Origin: Pseudomonas mosselii | GTDB taxonomy: Bacteria; Pseudomonadota; Gammaproteobacteria; Pseudomonadales; Pseudomonadaceae | Assembly: GCF_019823065.1 (NCBI RefSeq) | Contig: NZ_CP081966.1 | Location: 2,759,501 to 2,823,500, forward strand | Direction: 5' to 3' | DNA length: 64,000 nucleotides | In this document: one piece after another, positions 15,987-27,018 of the stretch | Position numbering within the stretch: position 1 is the stretch's first letter | Layout of the letters: every line of letters starts with the position of its first letter | The notes under the pieces: generated by a model | Told to the model about the DNA's origin: nothing | Seen by the model: only the letters and a program-made list of their open reading frames with translations | Database searches by the model: none | Program-made: the position numbers and the translations under genes

Positions 15987-17183
15987 GTGTTCAAACATGT
16001 CGATGCCTATGCCGGCGACCCGATCCTCTCGTTGATGGAAACCTTCAAGGCCGACCCGCGCGCCGACAAGGTCAACCTGAGTATCGGCCTGTACTACGAC
16101 GAAGCTGGCGTGGTGCCGCAGCTGGCGGCGGTGGGCGAGGTGGAGAAGCGCCTGGCCGGCCAGCCCCACGAAGCCTCGCTGTACCTGCCGATGGAAGGCC
16201 TGGCTGCCTACCGCCAGGCGATCCAGGCGCTGCTGTTCGGCGCAGATCACCCGGCCGTGAGCGATGGCCGCGTGGCCACCGTGCAGACCGTCGGCGGCTC
16301 GGGCGCGCTGAAAGTCGGTGCCGACTTCCTCAAGCGCTACTTCCCGGGCTCCGAGGTGTGGGTGAGCAACCCGACCTGGGACAACCACCGGGCGATCTTC
16401 GAAGGCGCGGGCTTCAAGGTGCACAGCTACCCGTACTTCGACAGCGCCAGCCGTGGCGTCGATTTCGCCGGTATGCTGGCGACCCTGCAGACCCTGCCGG
16501 CGAACAGCATCGTCCTGCTGCACCCGTGCTGCCACAACCCCACCGGCGTCGACCTAAACCAGCCGCAGTGGCAGCAGGTGGTCGAAGTGGTCAAGGCGCG
16601 CCAGCTGATTCCGTTCCTCGACATCGCCTACCAGGGCTTCGGTGAAGGCCTGGTGGAAGACGCCTACGCCATCCGTGAGATGGCCCGTGCCGGCGTGCCG
16701 TGCCTGGTCAGCAACTCGTTCTCGAAGATCTTCTCGCTGTACGGCGAGCGGGTAGGGGGGCTGTCGGTGGTCTGCGACGATGCCGCCACCGCCTCCAGTG
16801 TGCTCGGCCAGCTCAAGGCCACCGTGCGCCGCAACTACTCCAGCCCGCCCGCGTTCGGCGCCCAGCTGGTGGCCGGGGTGCTTGGCGATACCGCGCTGAA
16901 CGCTCAGTGGGCAGCGGAAGTGGAGGTGATGCGCAAGCGTATCCTCGACATGCGCCAAGGTTTGGTCGACTTGCTCGGCGAGCTGCTGCCGGGCCAGGAC
17001 TTCCAGTTCTTCCTGCGCCAGCGCGGCATGTTCAGCTACACCGGCTTCAGCGTGGAGCAAGTGCGTCGGCTGCGTGACGAGTTCGGTGTTTACCTGATCG
17101 ACAGCGGCCGGGTATGCATGTCCGGCCTGCGTCCGGCCAACCTGCGCCAGGTGGCCGAGGCGTTTGCCGCCGTGCAGCGGTAA
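15987..17183 (+). CDS. amaC: Aromatic-type aminotransferase, AmaC-like
   Basis: This 398-residue class-I aminotransferase (AspC/TyrB subgroup) has the PLP-lysine motif [16 protein letters not shown], the cofactor-contact [10 protein letters not shown] and the C-terminal RVCMSGL with the substrate-carboxylate Arg. In KT2440 the syntenic amaC product converts D-lysine-pathway or other amino acids to 2-keto acids. Aromatic amino acids are also plausible substrates from family membership. Unlike KT2440 as I recall it, this gene is separated from dpkA by 1.3 kb carrying a small-gene cassette. An AAGGAG ribosome site precedes the start. Confidence 0.88.
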   Translation: MFKHVDAYAGDPILSLMETFKADPRADKVNLSIGLYYDEAGVVPQLAAVGEVEKRLAGQPHEASLYLPMEGLAAYRQAIQALLFGADHPAVSDGRVATVQTVGGSGALKVGADFLKRYFPGSEVWVSNPTWDNHRAIFEGAGFKVHSYPYFDSASRGVDFAGMLATLQTLPANSIVLLHPCCHNPTGVDLNQPQWQQVVEVVKARQLIPFLDIAYQGFGEGLVEDAYAIREMARAGVPCLVSNSFSKIFSLYGERVGGLSVVCDDAATASSVLGQLKATVRRNYSSPPAFGAQLVAGVLGDTALNAQWAAEVEVMRKRILDMRQGLVDLLGELLPGQDFQFFLRQRGMFSYTGFSVEQVRRLRDEFGVYLIDSGRVCMSGLRPANLRQVAEAFAAVQR

Positions 17184-17380
17184 TCTGCCAGGGGCTGCCA
17201 AGCAGCCCCCTCCAGCACAACCCGCTTGTAAAGACAAGTGCAACCGTCCCTCGGGCGGGGCTTCCCCAAGTGCAACCTTTGCATGCACAATCGCGCCCCT
17301 CTTCCCCGGTTGAGTTGGGCGAATCGTCTATTTCGCCATTCTCAGCCTGTTGCAGTCTTGCGAGTGGAGCTTCACCCGGA

Positions 17381-18661
17381 ATGAATGAGCAGGCCCCAAG
17401 CGTTGAACAACGCTTTGTAGAATCGACCCCCGCCACCCTCGGCAGCTGGTCGCGTCAAGACACCACCTGGATGCTGGGCCTCTTCGGCACGGCCATCGGC
17501 GCCGGAACCCTGTTCCTGCCCATCAACGCCGGCCTTGGCGGTTTCTGGCCGCTGCTGGTGCTGGCCTTGCTGGCCTTCCCCATGACCTATTTCGCCCACC
17601 GCGGGTTGACCCGCTTCGTGCTTTCCGGCAGCAAGGGCGGCGACATCACCGAGGTGGTCGAGGAGCATTTCGGCATCACCGCCGGCGCGCTGATCACCGT
17701 CCTGTACTTCTTCGCCATCTTCCCGATCCTGCTGATCTACAGCGTGGCGCTGACCAACACCGTCAGCAGCTTCATGGAGCACCAACTGCACATCGCGCCG
17801 CCACCGCGGGCGATCCTGTCGTTTGTGCTGATCCTGGGCCTCTTGGCCATCGTGCGCTGCGGCGAGCAGGCCACGGTCAAGGTCATGAGCCTGCTGGTTT
17901 ACCCGTTCATCGTTGCCCTGGCGCTGCTGGCCCTGTACCTGGTGCCGCACTGGAACGGCGGCATTCTCGACACCGCCGCCCAGGTGCCGTCGGGCTCGGC
18001 CTTCCTGCACACCGTGTGGCTGGCGATCCCGGTGATGGTGTTCTCGTTCAACCATTCGCCGATCATCTCGGCCTTCGCCGTCGACCAGAAGCGCCGCTAC
18101 GGCGAGAATGCCGATGAGCGCAGCGGCCAGATCCTGCGTCGCGCGCACCTGCTGATGGTGCTGATGGTGCTGTTCTTCGTGTTCAGCTGCGTGCTGACCC
18201 TGAGCAGCGCCCAGTTGGCCGAGGCCAAGGCGCAGAATCTGTCGATCCTGTCGTACCTGGCCAACCACTTCGAGCAGCCGGCCATCGCCTTCGCCGCGCC
18301 CTTGATCGCCTTCATTGCCATTGCCAAGTCGTTCCTGGGCCACTATATCGGTGCCAGCGAGGGCCTCAAGGGCATGATCGTCAAGGCCGGCATGCGCCCG
18401 AGCGCCAAGGCCCTGGACCGTATCGTCGCCGCGCTGATGCTGGTGGTGTGCTGGATCGTCGCCACCCTCAACCCGAGCATCCTCGGCATGATCGAATCCC
18501 TCGGCGGCCCGATCATCGCCGTGTTGCTGTTCCTGATGCCGATGTACGCCATCCGCCGCGTGCCATCGATGCACAAGTACAGCGGCGCGCTGTCCAACCT
18601 GTTCGTGGTGGTCGTCGGCCTGGTGGCCCTGACCTCAGTGGTGTACGGCCTGCTGGCCTGA
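17381..18661 (+). CDS. HAAAP-family amino-acid/H+ symporter (SdaC/TdcC type)
   Basis: This 426-residue polytopic protein has about 11 TM segments. The first carries the diagnostic GLFGTAIGAGTLFLPINAG of hydroxy/aromatic amino-acid permeases. It probably imports serine, threonine or a related amino acid with protons. The ATG at 17381 is used because it gives the normal hydrophilic N-terminal tail of about 25 residues. In-frame sequence upstream to 17114 overlaps amaC and has no family match. It follows amaC by 197 bp and ends at a strong terminator. Confidence 0.88.
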   Translation: MNEQAPSVEQRFVESTPATLGSWSRQDTTWMLGLFGTAIGAGTLFLPINAGLGGFWPLLVLALLAFPMTYFAHRGLTRFVLSGSKGGDITEVVEEHFGITAGALITVLYFFAIFPILLIYSVALTNTVSSFMEHQLHIAPPPRAILSFVLILGLLAIVRCGEQATVKVMSLLVYPFIVALALLALYLVPHWNGGILDTAAQVPSGSAFLHTVWLAIPVMVFSFNHSPIISAFAVDQKRRYGENADERSGQILRRAHLLMVLMVLFFVFSCVLTLSSAQLAEAKAQNLSILSYLANHFEQPAIAFAAPLIAFIAIAKSFLGHYIGASEGLKGMIVKAGMRPSAKALDRIVAALMLVVCWIVATLNPSILGMIESLGGPIIAVLLFLMPMYAIRRVPSMHKYSGALSNLFVVVVGLVALTSVVYGLLA

Positions 18662-18681
18662 GCCCCTGTCACGTAGGAAGA

Positions 18682-18716
18682 ACGCCCGGGTCGACGTCAG
18701 TCACCCGGGCGTTTGT
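18682..18716 (+). terminator. Rho-independent terminator after the HAAAP transporter
   Basis: A 10-bp stem (ACGCCCGGGT / ACCCGGGCGT) with an 11-base loop, followed by TTTGT, 20 bp after the stop codon. Confidence 0.85.
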
Positions 18717-18826
18717 CTACAGGAATTGCCCGATCGTAGGGCAATTTCATCTTTACCCATAGGCACTTGCGCCCCTTCATGGTTAACTCTGAATCCTTTT
18801 CAACCCCCCGTATAAGGATTTCCGTC

Positions 18827-19327
18827 ATGGCTCAAGTGACTCTCAAAGGCAACCCGGTTCAGGTCAGCGGTGAACTGCCGAAGCAAGGCGCCGCGGCACC
18901 TGCCTTCTCCCTGGTCGCTGGCGATCTGTCGAACAAGTCGCTGGCCGACTTCGCCGGCAAGCGCAAGGTGCTGAACATCTTCCCGAGCGTCGACACCCCG
19001 ACCTGCGCCACCTCGGTGCGCAAGTTCAACGCCCAGGCCAATGACGTGGCCAACACCGTGGTGCTGTGCATCTCTGCCGACCTGCCGTTCGCCCAGGCGC
19101 GCTTCTGCGGCGCCGAAGGCCTGGAGAACGTGAAGAACCTGTCGACCCTGCGTGGCCGCGAGTTCCTGGAAAACTACGGCGTCGCCATCGCTGATGGCCC
19201 GCTGGCCGGCCTGGCCGCCCGTGCCGTGGTGGTGCTGGATGAAAACGACAAGGTGCTGCACAGCGAGCTGGTGGGCGAAATCGCCGACGAGCCGAACTAC
19301 GAGGCGGCGCTGGCTGTCTTGAAGTAA
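18827..19327 (+). CDS. tpx: Thiol peroxidase (Tpx)
   Basis: This 166-residue atypical 2-Cys peroxiredoxin has the peroxidatic Cys60 in [15 protein letters not shown] and the resolving Cys94 in ARFCGAEGL, matching the Tpx spacing. It reduces hydrogen peroxide and alkyl hydroperoxides in the cytoplasm or periplasm using thioredoxin. The start at 18827 follows AAGGATT and gives the standard [12 protein letters not shown]-terminus. It is a monocistronic gene ending in a double hairpin. Confidence 0.96.
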   Translation: MAQVTLKGNPVQVSGELPKQGAAAPAFSLVAGDLSNKSLADFAGKRKVLNIFPSVDTPTCATSVRKFNAQANDVANTVVLCISADLPFAQARFCGAEGLENVKNLSTLRGREFLENYGVAIADGPLAGLAARAVVVLDENDKVLHSELVGEIADEPNYEAALAVLK

Positions 19328-19330
19328 GTG

Positions 19331-19399
19331 TTCGCCGGCTTGCCGGCGAACCAGGTAACACCCGGTAACGGCCTGGACCCAGTTCCAGGCCGTTTTCAT
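19331..19399 (+). terminator. Double hairpin terminator after tpx
   Basis: The first hairpin, 19331-19350, is a perfect 8-bp stem TTCGCCGG / CCGGCGAA. The second, 19367-19394 (AACGGCCTGGA / TTCCAGGCCGTT), is followed by TTTCATTT. The second is the likely Rho-independent terminator. Confidence 0.85.
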
Positions 19400-19529
19400 T
19401 TAAAGTTCACCCCTTTGCCAACGTCAGCCGAAGGTAAAGCACTGGTAAAGCCCCTTTGCTAAAACGATGCCAGTGCTTATCGTTCACGCTCTCCACGCCG
19501 TCTTTCTCTGAACAAGGTTCGTTCGACCC

Positions 19530-20816
19530 ATGCAAGCCTCCAATTCCCGTTCCCCTCGTCGCTGGCTGTTCGGCCTGCTGATCCTGCTGCTGGTGGCCCT
19601 GCTGGCCTGGTGGCTGTGGCCCGCGGCGACCGTCCACAAGGAAGGCGGCGGGCACCGTCCGGGCAAGGGCCTGGGCATGGGCGGGCGGCCGGGCTTCGGC
19701 GCCTCCACCGAGGCGGTCCCGGTGCGGGTCGAGCCGGTGCGGGTCGGAGACTTCCCGCTTTATTACAAGGCCCTCGGCACCGTGACCGCGACCAACACGG
19801 TCAACGTGCGCAGCCGGGTGGCCGGCGAGCTGGTCAAGGTCCACTTCAAGGAGGGCCAGCAGGTCAAGGCCGGCGATCTGCTGGCCGAGATCGACCCACG
19901 TTCCTACCGCATCGCCTTGCAGCAGGCCGAGGGCACTCTGGCGCAGAATCAGGCGCAGTTGAAGAATGCCCAGGTCGACCTGGCCCGCTATAAAGGCCTG
20001 TACGCCGAGGACAGCATCGCCAAGCAGACCCTGGACACCGCCGAAGCTCAGGTCGGTCAGTTCCAGGGGCTGGTCAAGACCAACCAGGCCCAGGTCAACG
20101 AGGCACGCCTGAATCTCGAGTTCACCCAGATCCGCGCACCGATCAGCGGCCGCGTGGGCCTGCGCCAGCTGGACCTGGGCAACCTGGTGGCGGCCAACGA
20201 CACCACGGCGCTGGTGATCATCACCCAGACCCAGCCGATCAGCGTTGCCTTCACCCTGCCGGAAACCCAGCTCGACACCGTGCTGGCCCGCTACCGCAGC
20301 GGCGCCAGCCTGCCGGTCGAGGCCTGGGACCGGGGCGATCAGAAGCTGCAGTCCACCGGTGTGCTGGGCAGTCTCGACAACCAGATCGACGTCGCCACCG
20401 GCACCCTGAAGTTCAAGGGCACCTTCCAGAACACCGACCACGCGCTGTTCCCCAACCAGTTTGTCAACGTGCGCTTGCTGGCCGACACCCTCAAGCAGGT
20501 GGTGCTGGCACCGGCAGCGGCGATCCAGTTTGGCAACGACGGCACCTTCGCCTATGTGGTCAACGCCGAGAACACCATCAACGTGCGCAAGCTCAAGGTC
20601 GGCGCCAGCGATGGCGAGAACACGGTGATCGTCGAGGGCCTGGCCGCCGGCGAGCGCCTGGTGCTGGAAGGCACTGACCGCCTGCGCGAAGGCACCAAGG
20701 TCGATGTGGTCGAGGACAGCTCCCAGGTTCCGACCACCCCCGGCCAGCACCTGCAGGGGCAGGGCGCCAAGGGCTCGGCCCAGACCGCTGAACCAGGCAC
20801 CAAGGCGGGCGCATGA
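19530..20816 (+). CDS. muxA: MuxA/MdtA-type RND membrane-fusion protein
   Basis: This 428-residue periplasmic adaptor has an N-terminal signal anchor ([19 protein letters not shown]), a lipoyl/barrel-sandwich domain ([32 protein letters not shown]), an alpha-helical hairpin rich in Gln/Ala, and the matching half lipoyl motif [15 protein letters not shown]. It joins the RND pumps encoded downstream to the outer-membrane channel. Its stop overlaps the start of muxB (ATGA). Two different RND genes follow it, which identifies the MuxABC/MdtABC type of pump. Confidence 0.93.
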   Translation: MQASNSRSPRRWLFGLLILLLVALLAWWLWPAATVHKEGGGHRPGKGLGMGGRPGFGASTEAVPVRVEPVRVGDFPLYYKALGTVTATNTVNVRSRVAGELVKVHFKEGQQVKAGDLLAEIDPRSYRIALQQAEGTLAQNQAQLKNAQVDLARYKGLYAEDSIAKQTLDTAEAQVGQFQGLVKTNQAQVNEARLNLEFTQIRAPISGRVGLRQLDLGNLVAANDTTALVIITQTQPISVAFTLPETQLDTVLARYRSGASLPVEAWDRGDQKLQSTGVLGSLDNQIDVATGTLKFKGTFQNTDHALFPNQFVNVRLLADTLKQVVLAPAAAIQFGNDGTFAYVVNAENTINVRKLKVGASDGENTVIVEGLAAGERLVLEGTDRLREGTKVDVVEDSSQVPTTPGQHLQGQGAKGSAQTAEPGTKAGA

Positions 20817-23800
20817 ACCTCTCGCGCCTGTTCATCCTGCGGCCGGTCGCCACCACGCTGAGCATGCTGGCCATCGTCCTGGCCGGCCTGATCGCCTACA
20901 AGCTGCTGCCGGTGGCGGCCTTGCCTCAGGTCGACTACCCGACCATCCGCGTCATGACCCTGTACCCTGGCGCCAGCCCGCAGGTCATGACCAGCGCCGT
21001 CACCGCGCCGCTGGAACGCCAGTTCGGGCAGATGCCGGGCCTGGAACAGATGGCCTCCACCAGCTCCGGCGGCGCCTCGGTGCTGACCCTGCGCTTCAAC
21101 CTCGACATGAACATGGATGTCGCCGAGCAGCAGGTGCAGGCCGCGATCAACGCCGCCAGCAACCTGCTGCCCAACGACCTGCCGGCGCCGCCGGTGTACA
21201 ACAAGGTCAACCCGGCCGACACGCCGGTGCTGACCCTGGCCATATCCTCGAAGACCATGCCGCTGCCCAAGCTCAACGACCTGGTCGACACCCGCGTGGC
21301 GCAGAAGATCGCTCAGATCAGCGGCGTCGGCATGGTCAGCATCGCCGGCGGTCAGCGCCAAGCTGTGCGGATCAAGGTCAACGTCGACGCCCTGGCCGCT
21401 AACGGTCTCAACCTGGACGACGTGCGCACCCTGATCGGCGCCTCCAACGTCAACCAGCCCAAGGGCAACTTCGACGGCCCGACCCGGGTATCGATGCTCG
21501 ACGCCAACGACCAGCTGCGCTCCCCCGAGGAATACGCCAACCTCATCCTCAAGTACAGCAATGGCGCGCCACTGCGCCTGAAGGACGTCGCCGAGATCGT
21601 CGACGGCGCCGAGAACGAACGCCTGGCCGCCTGGGCCAACCAGAACGAGGCGGTGCTGCTGAATATCCAGCGCCAGCCCGGTGCCAACGTCATCGAGGTG
21701 GTCGACCGGATCAAGGAACTGCTGCCGTCAATCACCGACAACCTGCCGGCGGGCCTGGATGTCAGCGTGCTCACCGACCGCACCCAGACCATCCGCGCCG
21801 CCGTGCGCGATGTGCAGCACGAGCTGCTGTTCGCCATCGCCCTGGTGGTGATGGTCACCTTCGTTTTCCTGCGCCGTTTCAGCGCCACCATCATTCCCTC
21901 CATCGCCGTTCCGCTGTCGCTTATCGGCACCTTCGGGGTGATGTACCTGGCCGGTTTCTCGGTCAACAACCTCACCTTGATGGCCCTGACCATCGCCACC
22001 GGCTTCGTGGTGGACGATGCCATCGTCATGCTGGAGAACATCTCCCGGCACATCGAGGAGGGCGAAACACCCATGCAGGCCGCGCTCAAGGGCGCGAAGC
22101 AGATCGGCTTCACCCTGATCTCGCTGACCTTCTCGTTGATCGCCGTGCTGATTCCGCTGTTGTTCATGGCCGATGTGGTCGGGCGCTTGTTCCGTGAGTT
22201 CGCCATCACCCTGGCGGTGGCCATCCTGATTTCCCTGGTGGTGTCGCTGACCCTGACGCCGATGATGTGCGCGCGCCTGCTCAAGCGCGAGCCCATGGAA
22301 GAGGAACAAAGCCGCTTCTACCGCGCCAGCGGTGCCTGGATCGACTGGCTGATCAAGCACTACGGCACCGCCCTGACCTGGGTGTTGCAGCGCCAGCCGC
22401 TAACCCTGCTGGTGGCCGTTGCCACCCTGGCGCTGACCGTGGTGCTGTACATGATGGTGCCCAAGGGCTTCTTCCCGGCCCAGGACACCGGGGTCATCCA
22501 GGGTATTTCCGAAGCGCCGCAATCGACCTCGTTCGCCGCCATGAGCGAGCGCCAACAATCCCTGGCCAAGGTGATCCTGCAGGATCCGGCGGTGCAGAGC
22601 CTGTCTTCCTACATCGGCGTGGATGGCGACAATGCCACCCTCAACAGCGGCCGCCTGCTGATCAACCTCAAGCCCCACGGCGAGCGCGACGTCACCGCCT
22701 CCGAGGTGATCAACCGCCTGCAGCCACAGCTCGACAAGCTGGTCGGCATTCGCCTGTTCATGCAGCCGGTGCAGGACCTGAGCATCGAGGACCGGGTCAG
22801 CCGCACCCAGTACCAGTTCAGCCTGAGCTCGCCGGATGCCGACATGCTCGCCGAGTGGAGCGGCAAGCTGGTGCAGGCGCTCAAGGACCGCCCCGAGCTG
22901 CAGGATGTGGCCAGCGACCTGCAGGACCAGGGCCTGCAGGTATTCCTGGTGATCGACCGCGACATGGCCAGTCGTCTGGGCATCACTGTGGCGCAGATCA
23001 CCAACGCGCTGTACGACGCCTTCGGCCAGCGGCAGATTTCGACCATCTACACCCAGGCCAGCCAGTACCGCGTGGTGCTGCAGTCGCAGACTGCCGCCAG
23101 CCTCGGCCCGCAGGCCCTGGAGTCGATCCACGTCAAGGCCACCGACGGCGGCCAGGTGCGCCTGTCGGCCCTGGCGCGCATCGAGCAGCGCCAGGCCCAG
23201 CTGGCCATCTCGCACATCGGCCAGTTCCCGGCGGTGATGATGTCGTTCAACCTGGCCCATGGCGCCTCCCTGGGCGAGGCGGTCAAGGTGATCGAGCAGG
23301 TGCAGCAGGACATCGGCATGCCGATCGGCGTGCAGACCCGCTTCCAGGGCGCCGCCGAGGCGTTCCAGGCCTCGCTGTCGAGCACCTTGCTGCTGATCCT
23401 GGCCGCGGTGGTGACCATGTACATCGTGCTGGGCGTGCTTTACGAGAGCTACATCCACCCGGTGACCATCCTTTCCACGCTGCCGTCGGCGGCGGTGGGG
23501 GCCTTGTTGGCGCTCCTGCTGAGCGGCAACGACCTGGGCATGATCGCGATCATCGGCATCATCCTGCTGATCGGCATCGTCAAGAAGAACGCGATCATGA
23601 TGATCGACTTCGCCCTGGAGGCTGAGCGACACCAGGGCATGAGCCCGCGTGACGCGATCTACCAGGCGGCGCTGCTGCGCTTCCGGCCGATCCTGATGAC
23701 CACCCTGGCCGCGCTGTTCGGCGCCGTACCGCTGATGCTCGCCACCGGTTCCGGCGCCGAGCTGCGCCAGCCGCTGGGCCTGGTGATGGTCGGCGGCCTG

Positions 23801-23911
23801 TTGGTCAGCCAAGTGCTGACCTTGTTCACCACGCCGGTCATCTACCTGTACTTCGACCGTCTGGCGCGTCGCTGGCGCCCGGCTGACGATGCGCGGCAGG
23901 CTGAAGCATGA
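20813..23911 (+). CDS. muxB: MuxB/MdtB-type RND efflux pump subunit
   Basis: The 1032 residues and 12 TM helices form the AcrB fold: N-terminal TM1 ([20 protein letters not shown]), two large periplasmic loops, and the proton-relay region with [22 protein letters not shown] in TM4, containing the conserved DD pair. It forms a heteromultimer with MuxC (MdtB2C in E. coli), exporting novobiocin, bile salts, some beta-lactams and macrolides depending on species. It overlaps muxA by 4 bp and muxC by 4 bp, so the operon is translationally coupled. Confidence 0.94.
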   Translation: MNLSRLFILRPVATTLSMLAIVLAGLIAYKLLPVAALPQVDYPTIRVMTLYPGASPQVMTSAVTAPLERQFGQMPGLEQMASTSSGGASVLTLRFNLDMNMDVAEQQVQAAINAASNLLPNDLPAPPVYNKVNPADTPVLTLAISSKTMPLPKLNDLVDTRVAQKIAQISGVGMVSIAGGQRQAVRIKVNVDALAANGLNLDDVRTLIGASNVNQPKGNFDGPTRVSMLDANDQLRSPEEYANLILKYSNGAPLRLKDVAEIVDGAENERLAAWANQNEAVLLNIQRQPGANVIEVVDRIKELLPSITDNLPAGLDVSVLTDRTQTIRAAVRDVQHELLFAIALVVMVTFVFLRRFSATIIPSIAVPLSLIGTFGVMYLAGFSVNNLTLMALTIATGFVVDDAIVMLENISRHIEEGETPMQAALKGAKQIGFTLISLTFSLIAVLIPLLFMADVVGRLFREFAITLAVAILISLVVSLTLTPMMCARLLKREPMEEEQSRFYRASGAWIDWLIKHYGTALTWVLQRQPLTLLVAVATLALTVVLYMMVPKGFFPAQDTGVIQGISEAPQSTSFAAMSERQQSLAKVILQDPAVQSLSSYIGVDGDNATLNSGRLLINLKPHGERDVTASEVINRLQPQLDKLVGIRLFMQPVQDLSIEDRVSRTQYQFSLSSPDADMLAEWSGKLVQALKDRPELQDVASDLQDQGLQVFLVIDRDMASRLGITVAQITNALYDAFGQRQISTIYTQASQYRVVLQSQTAASLGPQALESIHVKATDGGQVRLSALARIEQRQAQLAISHIGQFPAVMMSFNLAHGASLGEAVKVIEQVQQDIGMPIGVQTRFQGAAEAFQASLSSTLLLILAAVVTMYIVLGVLYESYIHPVTILSTLPSAAVGALLALLLSGNDLGMIAIIGIILLIGIVKKNAIMMIDFALEAERHQGMSPRDAIYQAALLRFRPILMTTLAALFGAVPLMLATGSGAELRQPLGLVMVGGLLVSQVLTLFTTPVIYLYFDRLARRWRPADDARQAEA

Positions 23912-26900
23912 ACCTGTCCGGACCCTTCATTCGACGGCCGGTAGCCACCATGCTGCTGAGCCTGGCGATCATGTTGCTGGGTGGTGTGAGTTTCGGCCTG
24001 CTGCCGGTGTCGCCGCTGCCGCAGATGGACTTCCCGGTAATTGTGGTGCAGGCCAGCCTGCCCGGCGCCAGCCCTGAGGTCATGGCCTCCACCGTGGCCA
24101 CGCCGCTGGAGCGTAAGCTCGGCGCCATTGCCGGCGTCACCACGCTGACCAGCAGCTCCAACCAGGGCTCGACCCGGGTGATCATCGGCTTCGAGCTGGG
24201 CCGCGACATAGACGGCGCGGCGCGTGAGGTGCAGGCGGCGATCAACGCCACCCGCAACCTGCTGCCCAGCGGCATGCGCAGCATGCCCACCTACAAGAAG
24301 ATCAACCCGTCCCAGGCGCCGATCATGGTGCTGTCGCTGACCTCGGACGTGCTGTCCAAGGGCAAGCTCTATGACCTGGCCGACACCATCCTCTCCCAGA
24401 GCCTGGCGCAGGTCAGCGGAGTAGGGGAGGTACAGATCGGCGGCAGCTCGCTGCCGGCGGTGCGCATCGAGCTCGAACCGCAGCTGCTCAACCAGTACGG
24501 CCTGTCGCTGGACGACGTGCGCAATGCGGTGGCCAACGCCAACCAACGCCGGCCCATGGGCTTCGTCGAAGACCGCGAACGCAACTGGCAGGTGCGCGCC
24601 AATGATCAGTTGGAAACCGCCGAGGACTACAAGCCGCTGGTGATCCGCCAGCAGAACGGCGCGATCCTGCGCCTGTCCGATGTGGCCAAGGTCAGCGATG
24701 GCGTGGAGAACCGCTATAACAGCGGATTCTTCAACGACGAGAGCGCGGTGCTGCTGGTGGTCAACCGCCAGACCAACGCCAACATCATCCAGACCGTCGA
24801 GCAGATCAAGGCCGAGTTGCCGGCCTTGCAGTCGCTCCTGCCGGCCAGCGTCAAGCTCAATGTGGCCATGGACCGCTCGCCGGTGATCAAGGCCACCCTC
24901 AAGGAGGCCGAGCACACCTTGCTGATCGCCGTGGTACTGGTGATCCTGGTGGTTTACCTGTTCCTCGGCAACCTGCGTGCCTCGCTGATCCCGAGCTTGG
25001 CGGTGCCGGTTTCGCTGGTGGGCACCTTCGCGGTCATGTACCTGTGCGGGTTCTCGCTGAACAACCTGTCGCTGATGGCGCTGATCCTCGCCACCGGCTT
25101 GGTGGTGGACGACGCCATCGTGGTACTGGAGAACATTTCGCGGCATATCGAGAACGGCGAAAACCCCATGCGCGCCGCCTACAAGGGCGCGCAGGAGGTG
25201 GGGTTCACCCTGCTGTCGATGAACGTCTCGCTGGTGGCGGTGTTCGTCTCCATCCTGTTCATGGGCGGCATCGTGCGCGGGCTGTTCAAGGAGTTCTCGA
25301 TCACCCTGGCCGCGGCGATTGTCGTGTCGCTGGTGGTGTCGCTGACACTGACGCCGATGCTCTGCTCGCGCTGGCTCAAGGTCCATGGCCCGCAGCAGCA
25401 GACTCGCCTGCAGCGTTGGAGCGACCACATTCACCAGCGCATGGTCGCCGGCTACGACAAGAGCCTGGGCTGGGCGCTGCGGCACAAGCGCCTGACCCTG
25501 CTCAGCCTGCTGGCCACCATCGGCCTGAATATCGCCCTGTACGTGGTAGTGCCCAAGACCCTGATGCCGCAGCAGGACACCGGCCAGCTGCAAGGCTTCA
25601 TCCGTGGCGATGACGGCCTGTCGTTCACCGTGATGCAGCCGAAGATGGAGATCTACCGCCGCGCCTTGCTCAAGGACCCGGCGGTGGAGAGCGTCGCCGG
25701 TTTCATCGGCGGCAACAGCGGCACCAACAACGCCTTCGTGCTGGTGCGCCTGAAGCCGATCGCCGAGCGCAAGGAGAACGCGCAGAAGGTGATCGACCGC
25801 CTGCGCAAGGACCTGCCGAAGATCCCTGGTGGGCGCCTGTACCTGATGGCCGACCAGGACCTGCAACTGGGCGGCGGCGGCCGCGACCAGAGCACCTCGC
25901 AGTACCTCTACACCCTGCAGAGCGGCGATCTGGCCGCCCTGCGCGAGTGGTTCCCGAAGGTGGCCGCCGAGCTGCGCAAGCTGCCCGAGCTGACCGCCAT
26001 CGACGCCCGCGACGGCGCCGGCACCCAGCAGGTGACCCTGGTGGTCGACCGTGACCAGGCCAAGCGCCTGGGCATCGACATGGACATGGTCACCGCGGTG
26101 CTGAACAACGCCTACAGCCAGCGGCAGATCTCGACCATCTACGACAGCCTCAACCAGTACCAGGTGGTATTGGAGATCAACCCGAAATACGCCTGGGACC
26201 CAAGCACCCTGGAGCAGGTGCAGGTGATCACCGCCGACGGTGCCCGGGTGCCGCTGTCCACCTTCGCCCGCTACGAGAACAGCCTGGCCAACGACCGCGT
26301 CAGCCACGAAGGGCAGTTCGCCTCCGAGGACATCTCGTTCGATGTCGCCGAAGGCTACAGCCCCGACCAGGCCATGGCCGCGCTGGAGCGCGCGGTGGCC
26401 AAGCTCGGCCTGCCCGAGTCGGTGATCGCCAAGCTCGGCGGCGACGCCGACGCCTTCACCAAGACCACCGAAGGCCAGCCGCTGATGATCCTTGGCGCCC
26501 TGGTGCTGGTGTACCTGGTGCTCGGCATCCTCTACGAGAGCTACATCCACCCACTGACGATCCTTTCCACGCTGCCCTCGGCCGGGGTCGGCGCGTTGCT
26601 GGCGCTGTACCTGACCGGTGGCGAGTTCAGCCTGATCTCGTTGCTGGGGCTGTTCCTGCTGATCGGCGTGGTGAAGAAGAACGCCATCTTGATGATCGAC
26701 CTGGCCCTGCAACTGGAGCGCCATGAAGGCCTGTCGCCGGAGGAGTCGATCCGCCGCGCTTGCCTGCTGCGCCTACGGCCGATCCTGATGACCACCCTGG
26801 CCGCGATCCTCGGCGCGCTGCCGCTGCTGCTCAGCCGCGCCGAGGGCGCCGAGATGCGCCAGCCCCTGGGCTTGACCATCATCGGCGGCCTGGTGTTCAG

Positions 26901-27018
26901 CCAGATCCTCACCCTTTACACCACACCTGTGGTTTACCTGTACCTTGATCGCCTGCGCCACCGGTTCAACCGCTGGCGCGGCGTGCGCACCGACGCTGCC
27001 CTGGATAACCCGCTATGA
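23908..27018 (+). CDS. muxC: MuxC/MdtC-type RND efflux pump subunit
   Basis: The 1036-residue RND protein is paralogous to MuxB along its length. It carries [22 protein letters not shown] in TM4 with the DD pair, and the C-terminal [18 protein letters not shown] of TM10-11. It starts with [17 protein letters not shown]. It is the second RND subunit of the hetero-oligomeric pump. It overlaps muxB at its start and opmB at its end by 4 bp each. Confidence 0.94.
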   Translation: MNLSGPFIRRPVATMLLSLAIMLLGGVSFGLLPVSPLPQMDFPVIVVQASLPGASPEVMASTVATPLERKLGAIAGVTTLTSSSNQGSTRVIIGFELGRDIDGAAREVQAAINATRNLLPSGMRSMPTYKKINPSQAPIMVLSLTSDVLSKGKLYDLADTILSQSLAQVSGVGEVQIGGSSLPAVRIELEPQLLNQYGLSLDDVRNAVANANQRRPMGFVEDRERNWQVRANDQLETAEDYKPLVIRQQNGAILRLSDVAKVSDGVENRYNSGFFNDESAVLLVVNRQTNANIIQTVEQIKAELPALQSLLPASVKLNVAMDRSPVIKATLKEAEHTLLIAVVLVILVVYLFLGNLRASLIPSLAVPVSLVGTFAVMYLCGFSLNNLSLMALILATGLVVDDAIVVLENISRHIENGENPMRAAYKGAQEVGFTLLSMNVSLVAVFVSILFMGGIVRGLFKEFSITLAAAIVVSLVVSLTLTPMLCSRWLKVHGPQQQTRLQRWSDHIHQRMVAGYDKSLGWALRHKRLTLLSLLATIGLNIALYVVVPKTLMPQQDTGQLQGFIRGDDGLSFTVMQPKMEIYRRALLKDPAVESVAGFIGGNSGTNNAFVLVRLKPIAERKENAQKVIDRLRKDLPKIPGGRLYLMADQDLQLGGGGRDQSTSQYLYTLQSGDLAALREWFPKVAAELRKLPELTAIDARDGAGTQQVTLVVDRDQAKRLGIDMDMVTAVLNNAYSQRQISTIYDSLNQYQVVLEINPKYAWDPSTLEQVQVITADGARVPLSTFARYENSLANDRVSHEGQFASEDISFDVAEGYSPDQAMAALERAVAKLGLPESVIAKLGGDADAFTKTTEGQPLMILGALVLVYLVLGILYESYIHPLTILSTLPSAGVGALLALYLTGGEFSLISLLGLFLLIGVVKKNAILMIDLALQLERHEGLSPEESIRRACLLRLRPILMTTLAAILGALPLLLSRAEGAEMRQPLGLTIIGGLVFSQILTLYTTPVVYLYLDRLRHRFNRWRGVRTDAALDNPL

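Noticed and set aside
15252..16535. A 427-codon open frame on the minus strand spanning the amaC region
   Set aside because: Upstream of 15749 it is antisense to amaC and has the Arg/His/Gly-rich composition of a shadow frame. Only the last 165 codons have a ribosome site and protein-like composition.
17114..17380. Upstream extension of the HAAAP transporter
   Set aside because: It overlaps the 3' end of amaC and lacks similarity to the transporter family; the ATG at 17381 gives the normal N-terminus.
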